Shown one piece after another: positions 14,165-18,992 of a stretch of 18,992 bases of DNA. Source of the stretch: an uncultured Collinsella sp. (lineage in GTDB: Bacteria; Actinomycetota; Coriobacteriia; Coriobacteriales; Coriobacteriaceae); NCBI GenBank assembly GCA_902474645.1, contig CABRWN010000021.1, forward strand, positions 1 to 18,992, read 5' to 3'. The notes beneath the pieces are model-generated. The model was not told where the DNA came from and ran no database searches. It worked only from the letters and a program-made list of their open reading frames with translations. The position numbers and the translations under genes are program-made. Within the stretch, counting starts at the first letter, position 1; every line of letters starts with the position of its first letter.

Positions 14165-14353
14165 ACGATTCGCCAGACAGTATGTATCGGCGAGGTGAGA
14201 TATCAGTCTTCGTCAACCCGCAGGATAGCAGGGTTTTCGCTTGGGTTAGTCAAACGTTTTAGCGTTAATAAAACCCGAAACCAGCAGGCAATCATGGCGA
14301 AATAAATGGTTGAAAATCGCGCAATCATGTATATCAGTTGTTTAGGCTCGTGT

Positions 14354-16300
14354 TTAGCTATCGGAATGGCCAGACGCCGCCTCGGCGCGCTCGGCATTCC
14401 ATGCAACGAGCGCCTCGTGGACCGCCTTGGCAACATCGGCAGGTATGCCGCGAACTTCCGCGATCTCTTGCTCGCTCGCCGCACGCAAACGCTTCATCGA
14501 GCCAAAATGGCGCATAAGGGCACGTTTTCTGGTGGGTCCCACGCCTGGAACGTCATCGAGTACCGAAACCGTCATGGCTTTATCGCGCAACTCACGATGG
14601 AATGTAATTGCAAAACGGTGCGACTCATCGCGTACCTGTTTAATTAGATAGAGCGACGCGGACCCGGTCGGCAGCACGACAGGAGTCTCGTCCCAAGGCA
14701 CAAAAACTTCCTCGTCGGCCTTCGCCAAGCCACAAACTGGTATATCGAGCCCAAGAGCCTCAAGTTGCTTGATCGCAGCGGTCAATTGCGGCTTACCGCC
14801 ATCGACAACGAGCAAATCGGGGCGCGAGCCAAAGCGCTCGTCGGCCATGCGCTCGGGAGCATAGCGTCGTCCCAAAACCTCGGACATCGACACGAAGTCG
14901 TTTGCCTCGTCCAATTCGGCCTGAATTTTAAAACGACGGTACTGGCTCTTGTCGGCGCGTCCGTTGGTAAACACCACCATCGAGGCGACGGTAAAGGTGC
15001 CGTGCAGCGTCGAGATATCGAAGCACTCGATACGCATCGGCGGCGCCGGCAGCACCAGCGCGCTTTCGAGCTCCAGGAGCGCTTGATTGGTGCGGTCGTC
15101 AGCGTACCCCGTTCGCATCATGTAGCGCATGAGGGCATGGCGCGCATTTTTGGATGCCATATCGAGCAGACGGTGCTTTTCGCCACGCTGCGGCCTATGG
15201 AGATGGCAGGAACGCTCACGCTTGCCCGCAAGCCACTCCCCCAGCGCCTCCGCATCCTCAAGCTCGACAGAGAGGTTTATCTCAGCTGGAATATCAGCCG
15301 TCTCGTCGTAATAGCGCTTAAGAAAGCCCGACTGGAGCTCTTCCTCGTCAACATCAAGACCCTTGTCGAGAATGAACTCGCAGGTGCGAACTGTTCGGCC
15401 CTCGCGAACGACGAAGACGCAAGCGGCGGAGATGGTCTCCTCGCGATAGAACCCGATGACATCGATATCGACACTGGAGGGAAAAACGACTTGCTGACGA
15501 TCGTCCAGACCCCTGATGACCTCCAAACGACGTTTGACGCGTGCCGCGCGCTCAAAGTCGAGTGCCTCGGCGGCATCCGTCATCTCGGAGGTCAGCTCAT
15601 CGACGACATCCTTGCGATGGCCCGACAAAAAGCGCTCGACACGCTTGACGTTCTTGGCATAGTCTGCCGGGGAAATCGCGCCGACACACGCACCCGGGCC
15701 GCGCCCGACATGGTAGTCAAAGCAGGGACGCCCGTTTTGCGTGCAAATCATATTGACGATGTCTTCCTCGCCCTTGTGGGACTCGACGATACGACGACAA
15801 CGACGCCACTCCGCACAGGATGCGGAGCAGATGGGGATAACCTTGCGCAGCGTATCTATCGTCTCACGTGCCGCACGGCTATCGGTATAGGGTCCAAAAT
15901 AGCGCGTTCCCGGCTTATGACGCTCACGCGTATATTTGATAGCGGGATACAGGTCGCCCTTTGTAATGGCGATAAAGGGGTAGCTCTTGTCATCCTTGAG
16001 GTCGACGTTAAAGTACGGATGGTACTGACCAATCAAATTGCGCTCGAGCACCAACGCCTCATGCTCGGTCTCCACCACGATATAGTCAAAGCTCGCCACC
16101 AGCTGCATCATCAGCGGGATCTTTTGACGCTCATCCTGCAGTGTCACGTATTGACGCATGCGGGCGCGCAGGTTTTTCGCCTTGCCCACGTAGATGACAT
16201 CGCCCTTGGCATCCTTCCAAAGGTAGCATCCGGGCTGTGTGGGAACGCGCGAAACCTGTTCGGCAAGCGTTGGAATGTTGTCGTGACCGGCCACACGCAC
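14354..16300 (-). CDS. uvrC: UvrABC excinuclease subunit C
   Basis: Makes both incisions in nucleotide excision repair after UvrA/UvrB loading. The 648-residue product has the GIY-YIG nuclease domain (PGCYLWKD at 23-30, VIYVGKAKNLRAR at 35-47), a UvrB-interacting UVR motif near 240-262, the RNase H-like nuclease half with Asp428, Asp500 and His561, and tandem helix-hairpin-helix DNA-binding segments at 581-632. The cysteine region that binds an iron-sulfur cluster in E. coli is altered: Cys158, Cys193 and Cys205 are kept, the CxAPC first cysteine is Gly201, and an insert adds Cys162, Cys168 and Cys186. The GTG at 16300 directly abuts the murJ stop codon; a second in-frame GTG at 16294 is possible. 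SD is weak, so coupling to murJ is likely. Confidence 0.96.
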   Translation of the reverse strand: MRVAGHDNIPTLAEQVSRVPTQPGCYLWKDAKGDVIYVGKAKNLRARMRQYVTLQDERQKIPLMMQLVASFDYIVVETEHEALVLERNLIGQYHPYFNVDLKDDKSYPFIAITKGDLYPAIKYTRERHKPGTRYFGPYTDSRAARETIDTLRKVIPICSASCAEWRRCRRIVESHKGEEDIVNMICTQNGRPCFDYHVGRGPGACVGAISPADYAKNVKRVERFLSGHRKDVVDELTSEMTDAAEALDFERAARVKRRLEVIRGLDDRQQVVFPSSVDIDVIGFYREETISAACVFVVREGRTVRTCEFILDKGLDVDEEELQSGFLKRYYDETADIPAEINLSVELEDAEALGEWLAGKRERSCHLHRPQRGEKHRLLDMASKNARHALMRYMMRTGYADDRTNQALLELESALVLPAPPMRIECFDISTLHGTFTVASMVVFTNGRADKSQYRRFKIQAELDEANDFVSMSEVLGRRYAPERMADERFGSRPDLLVVDGGKPQLTAAIKQLEALGLDIPVCGLAKADEEVFVPWDETPVVLPTGSASLYLIKQVRDESHRFAITFHRELRDKAMTVSVLDDVPGVGPTRKRALMRHFGSMKRLRAASEQEIAEVRGIPADVAKAVHEALVAWNAERAEAASGHSDS

Positions 16301-17983
16301 CTACTTGCGACGAAGCAGCGCCGAGACCTCGGGCATCTTAAGGACGACGGCAAGGCCAAAGGTAACAGCAAGCGAGACGACACCCGCAACGCAAACGTAG
16401 CCAAGAGTAATCAGAATCGAGCCGCCAAGTGCCCCGACAAAGTGTTCAAGCGCCCACATGACGCCGGCGCCTGCGGCAGCACCCAGGCTACCGAGCAAAA
16501 GGCCAAAGAAACCGCCATGCAGGATAGATTTGACCTGAAGGCCACGCAGGCGACGACGCAGCCACCACAGCGAACAGCCGACCAAGATCACGTAGTCGAC
16601 GACATACGAAAGCGCGATTGCCGGCATACCGAAGCCCAGCACAACGCCAAACAGTAGAACCGAGCCGGCCTGGCCGATGGCGGAATACAGGCAATAGCGG
16701 CTATAGGGCTTCATGTCGAGCAAGGCAGAGAAGCTCTTCTGCATCAACACGACCACGCCGTAGAGCGGCAGCGAGAGCGCCAGGTAGACAAGGTACTCGG
16801 ACACCAGCGTCACGCCGGATTCATCGAACTTGCCAGCACAGTAGATCAAGTTGAGCGGACGCGCGAAGACAATCAGGTACAGCGCGAACGGAATCAGGAA
16901 GAACAGCATCTGGGCGACGCCACGCGAAATGCCCGTGCGAACGCTGTCGTAATCCTTCTCCTGTGCGTCGTGAGAGAGCTCGGTATAAAGCGCCGTCGAA
17001 AGCGAGGCGGCAATCAGCGCGTAGGGTAGCGTGTACCACAGGCGCGCATAGGCGATGACGGAAGGGCCAGTCTCGGGCTGGACCACCAGCGCGGCAGCGT
17101 TGGTGATAGAAGTCGAGACAAACATGCACACCGTGGCGAGCAGCGTCGGGATACCGAGCGCAATCGTCTGGCGCAGCGCGGGGTCCTTAAAGTCGATATG
17201 GATATGGGGATGCACGCCGTGCTTGCCGAGCGCGGGGATCTGACATGCCATCTGAACAAAGACACCGAGGGTCGTACCGGCCGCAATCAAGATGATGCCG
17301 GCGCGTTCGCCAAACTGTGCGGACACGGGCGCAAAACCCATAAAGCTCGCAATGACGATCACATTGTTGAGGACCGGGGCAAACGTCGACCAGAAGTAGT
17401 CGCGGTGTGCGTTGAGAACGCCCGAGAACACCGAGCCCAAACCATAAAACAGAATCTGGATGGCAAAGAAACGGAACATGAACGCAGCGGTATCCATGCT
17501 GCCGCCGTCACCCGAAAGGAACGATTGCGTCCAGATAAAGCCCGGGGCGAACACGGTCCCCAGCAACGAAATGCCACCCAGCACCAAAAGCAGAATGCCG
17601 AGCAGGTTGCCCACGTACTCGTTCGAGGCCTCGCGACCCTGCTCACGCCTCACGCCCATGTACACGGGCAAAAACGCCGTCACGAGCATGCCGCCCATCA
17701 CGAGTTCGTAGAGCATATTGGGCAGGTTGTTGGCGACCTGATAGGAGGACGAGAGTAGCGACATGCCAATAGCGGCCGCCATTGCCCACGTTCGGATAAA
17801 ACCGGTAACGCGAGACACGATGGTCAGGATGGTCATAAGCCCGGCGGAACGACCAACCGTGGAGTAGTCCGACGAGCCCATGTCGTCAGTGTCATCTCGC
17901 GACGAAGAAGCTTCGGATGAGGGCGTCTGAGGCGCAGATTCTTTTGCAAAATGAGCTCCGCACTTCAATTCTTCCTGCGGCAT
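16301..17983 (-). CDS. murJ: Lipid II flippase MurJ (MviN family)
   Basis: Polytopic membrane protein that flips the peptidoglycan precursor lipid II. The 560-residue product has many hydrophobic segments across about residues 48-550 (14 helices expected in the family). It keeps the first-helix arginines in SRVTGFIR (Arg58 and Arg64, matching E. coli Arg18 and Arg24) and has NNLPNMLYELVMGGML at 85-100, the Gram-positive form of the second-helix motif. The first 45 residues are a Ser/Asp/Glu-rich cytoplasmic extension. The ATG at 17983 lies 3 bases after the ybaK stop codon, with AGAGGA about 8 bases upstream, so the two are co-transcribed. It lacks the C-terminal kinase-like domain seen in mycobacterial MviN. 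Confidence 0.94.
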   Translation of the reverse strand: MPQEELKCGAHFAKESAPQTPSSEASSSRDDTDDMGSSDYSTVGRSAGLMTILTIVSRVTGFIRTWAMAAAIGMSLLSSSYQVANNLPNMLYELVMGGMLVTAFLPVYMGVRREQGREASNEYVGNLLGILLLVLGGISLLGTVFAPGFIWTQSFLSGDGGSMDTAAFMFRFFAIQILFYGLGSVFSGVLNAHRDYFWSTFAPVLNNVIVIASFMGFAPVSAQFGERAGIILIAAGTTLGVFVQMACQIPALGKHGVHPHIHIDFKDPALRQTIALGIPTLLATVCMFVSTSITNAAALVVQPETGPSVIAYARLWYTLPYALIAASLSTALYTELSHDAQEKDYDSVRTGISRGVAQMLFFLIPFALYLIVFARPLNLIYCAGKFDESGVTLVSEYLVYLALSLPLYGVVVLMQKSFSALLDMKPYSRYCLYSAIGQAGSVLLFGVVLGFGMPAIALSYVVDYVILVGCSLWWLRRRLRGLQVKSILHGGFFGLLLGSLGAAAGAGVMWALEHFVGALGGSILITLGYVCVAGVVSLAVTFGLAVVLKMPEVSALLRRK

Positions 17984-17986
17984 CGC

Positions 17987-18487
17987 TCAGTCCTCTCTCG
18001 TAATCGCGGCAACCGTCGCCCCGCAAAATGCAATTAAATCATCGGGTGCAAGCTCGAGCTGATAACCACGCTTGCCTCCCGAAATAAAAATGGTATCCCA
18101 AAGGACGCATGTCTCATCAATGAGCGTCCGGTAGCGTTTTTTCATGCCGACCGGGCTGCAGCCGCCGCGAACGTAGCCAGTCGCCGCAAGCAAATCCTTC
18201 ACATGCATCATGGCCAAGGACTTCTCCCCCGCGGCACGCGCGGCGGACTTTAGATCGAGCTCGTCGGCAACAGGGATGCAGCACACGACATAGTCGTTGG
18301 ACGGTGTCACGCAGACCAAAGTCTTAAATCCTTGACCGGGCTCCTCGCCAAGCTGCTCCGAAATCGCGACCCCCAGGCCCACCGACTCATCACCATCGTC
18401 TTCGTACGTATGTAGAACATAGGAAATGCCGGCGCTTTCCAGCTCGCGCATCGCATTGGTTTTTGGCGTCTTTACAGCCTTTGCCAT
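17987..18487 (-). CDS. ybaK: Cys-tRNA(Pro)/Cys-tRNA(Cys) deacylase, YbaK/EbsC family
   Basis: Hydrolyses mischarged Cys-tRNA(Pro) in trans, a proofreading function in translation. The 166-residue product has the YbaK fold signatures: Lys55 in GQGFKTLVC (the conserved active-site lysine) and GGCSPVGMKK at 108-117. The ATG at 18487 is chosen because AAAGGA lies 6 bases upstream and homologues start with a short KTNAMR-containing helix; the open frame extends to 18583 but those residues are not conserved in type. First gene of a ybaK-murJ-uvrC transcription unit, with a -10 box just upstream. Confidence 0.93.
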   Translation of the reverse strand: MAKAVKTPKTNAMRELESAGISYVLHTYEDDGDESVGLGVAISEQLGEEPGQGFKTLVCVTPSNDYVVCCIPVADELDLKSAARAAGEKSLAMMHVKDLLAATGYVRGGCSPVGMKKRYRTLIDETCVLWDTIFISGGKRGYQLELAPDDLIAFCGATVAAITRED

Positions 18488-18524
18488 GACATATCCTTTC
18501 CCTCGCATTCGGACGTAAAGATTA

Positions 18525-18530
18525 AGTATA
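18525..18530 (-). promoter_or_regulatory. Predicted -10 box of ybaK
   Basis: TATACT (5 of 6 matches) lies 38 bases upstream of the ybaK ATG, between the stem-loop after uvrA and the SD. The best upstream -35 candidate, GTGACG, is 19 bases away, longer than ideal. It would give a leader of roughly 30 bases. Confidence 0.4.
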
Positions 18531-18568
18531 TGTCCAATTCGGCTGCATACGTCACTTCGACACAGCAA

Positions 18569-18599
18569 GCGCCATCGAATCACAAGGAGTCGATGGCGC
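18569..18599 (-). terminator. Stem-loop after uvrA, probable terminator
   Basis: GCGCCATCGA (18569-18578) pairs perfectly with TCGATGGCGC (18590-18599), a 10-bp stem with an 11-base loop, 21 bases after the uvrA stop codon. The bases that follow on the minus strand are TTGCTGTG, a poor T-run, so termination may be incomplete or Rho-assisted. Confidence 0.5.
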
Positions 18600-18619
18600 C
18601 CATAAACTGAATCGCCTAT

Positions 18620-18992
18620 TTATTGAGCATCAAGTTGAGCCTGACGCTCCCGGTCACGCCTGAGCAACGGCGCCAAAAACTTGCCCGTATAACTCTGCGG
18701 ACAGTCCGCAACCTGCTCCGGTGTGCCCGAAACCACAACGGTTCCGCCGCCGTTACCGCCCTCGGGACCCATATCGATCAGACGATCGGCAACCTTGATG
18801 ACATCAAGGTTGTGCTCAATCACCAGCACCGTGTTGCCCGCATCGACCAAGCGCTGCAGCACATCGAGCAGCTGGCGGACGTCCTCAAAATGAAGGCCGG
18901 TCGTCGGCTCGTCCAAAATATAGAACGTCTTGCCCGTCTGGCGTCGATGAAGCTCCTTGGCGAGCTTCACACGCTGCGCCTCGCCGCCCGAG
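18620..18992 (-). CDS. uvrA: UvrABC excinuclease subunit A, C-terminal part (cut by window edge)
   Basis: Damage-recognition ATPase of nucleotide excision repair. The frame is open to the right edge, so only about 124 C-terminal residues are seen. The fragment starts inside the second ABC signature (SGGEAQRVKLAKEL), followed by Walker B FYILDEPTTGLHF and a switch histidine in VLVIEHNLDVIK, all diagnostic of UvrA. It ends in RQAQLDAQ. The methionine-like codon at 18970 is the internal GTG of the signature, not a start. uvrC is found three genes downstream. Confidence 0.96.
   Translation of the reverse strand, partial: SGGEAQRVKLAKELHRRQTGKTFYILDEPTTGLHFEDVRQLLDVLQRLVDAGNTVLVIEHNLDVIKVADRLIDMGPEGGNGGGTVVVSGTPEQVADCPQSYTGKFLAPLLRRDRERQAQLDAQ

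Larger units (their letters stand above)
14108..14190. repeat. 11-bp inverted repeat flanking the operon promoter
   Basis: CCGATACATAC at 14108-14118 and GTATGTATCGG at 14180-14190 are perfect reverse complements separated by 61 bases. The predicted -35, -10 and two further inverted repeats lie between them. Possible paired operators able to loop DNA, or the arms of a large leader or cruciform structure. Confidence 0.55.
13990..14353. other. 364-base intergenic control region between uvrC and the sugar operon
   Basis: No gene is supported here. The part nearest the operon (13990-14100) is a leader with the SD and a TATATA stretch near 14060 that could be an alternative -10. The middle (14108-14190) holds nested inverted repeats and the best promoter candidate. 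The part after uvrC (14195-14353) is AT-richer, holds AAACGTTT at 14252-14259 and a loose pairing of GGGTTTT (14231-14237) with AAAACCC (14270-14276), but no clear intrinsic terminator for uvrC. Confidence 0.6.

Noticed and set aside
14108..14190. CRISPR array or tRNA in the repeat-rich control region
   Set aside because: The repeats are inverted, not regularly spaced direct repeats, and no cloverleaf can be drawn.
14203..14484. A 93-codon minus-strand frame after uvrC
   Set aside because: It overlaps the uvrC C-terminus in another frame and its product shows no domain; the region is better read as intergenic control DNA.
14765..16657. A 630-codon plus-strand open frame opposite uvrC
   Set aside because: It crosses the uvrC-murJ boundary, has no recognisable domain, and is explained by codon bias on the other strand.

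Overview
The window looks like a chromosomal segment of a coriobacterium, most likely Collinsella or a close gut relative. That guess rests on GC-rich sequence with alternative GTG starts, an actinobacterial uvrC/rapZ/whiA/gap/pgk gene block, an RapZ with an arginine in its Walker A motif, and a Tat-exported lipoprotein. No 16S gene or other decisive marker is present, so genus is an inference. All 15 genes I support lie on the minus strand, so transcription runs from high to low coordinates. The long plus-strand reading frames are shadows of these genes.

Layout in transcription order: the C-terminal end of uvrA (18620-18992) with a stem-loop after it; ybaK (17987-18487) with its own -10 box; murJ (16301-17983); uvrC (14354-16300). 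A 364-base control region (13990-14353) follows, rich in inverted repeats. It precedes a nine-gene carbohydrate operon (3561-13989): an oligopeptide/SAT-type ABC importer (Tat lipoprotein binding protein, OppB-like permease, a fused permease-ATPase, a second ATPase), two overlapping CE7-type esterases, a pyruvate-dependent aldolase (probable nanA), a ROK kinase (probable nanK) and nanE. A hairpin terminator or attenuator (3473-3509) separates this from rapZ, whiA, gap and the 5' part of pgk (the 3' end of pgk is off the left edge).

Reading the operon as a pathway: the importer would bring in sialic acid or a sialoglycan derivative, the esterase could remove O-acetyl groups, NanA would release ManNAc plus pyruvate, the ROK kinase would phosphorylate ManNAc, and NanE would epimerise ManNAc-6-P to GlcNAc-6-P. 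No sialidase, nagA or nagB is in the window, so these must be elsewhere if the pathway is complete. NanE is the only secure member; the aldolase, kinase and transporter substrates are inferred from context.

Most unusual points: the operon sits between uvrC and rapZ, which are neighbours in many actinobacteria, and the usual yvcK gene between rapZ and whiA is absent; one of the two CE7 esterases has lost its catalytic Ser and Asp; two roughly 100-base imperfect palindromes flank nanK; a set of nested inverted repeats covers the presumed promoter of the operon; and the fused transporter ATPase lacks the C-terminal cysteines usual for OppD.
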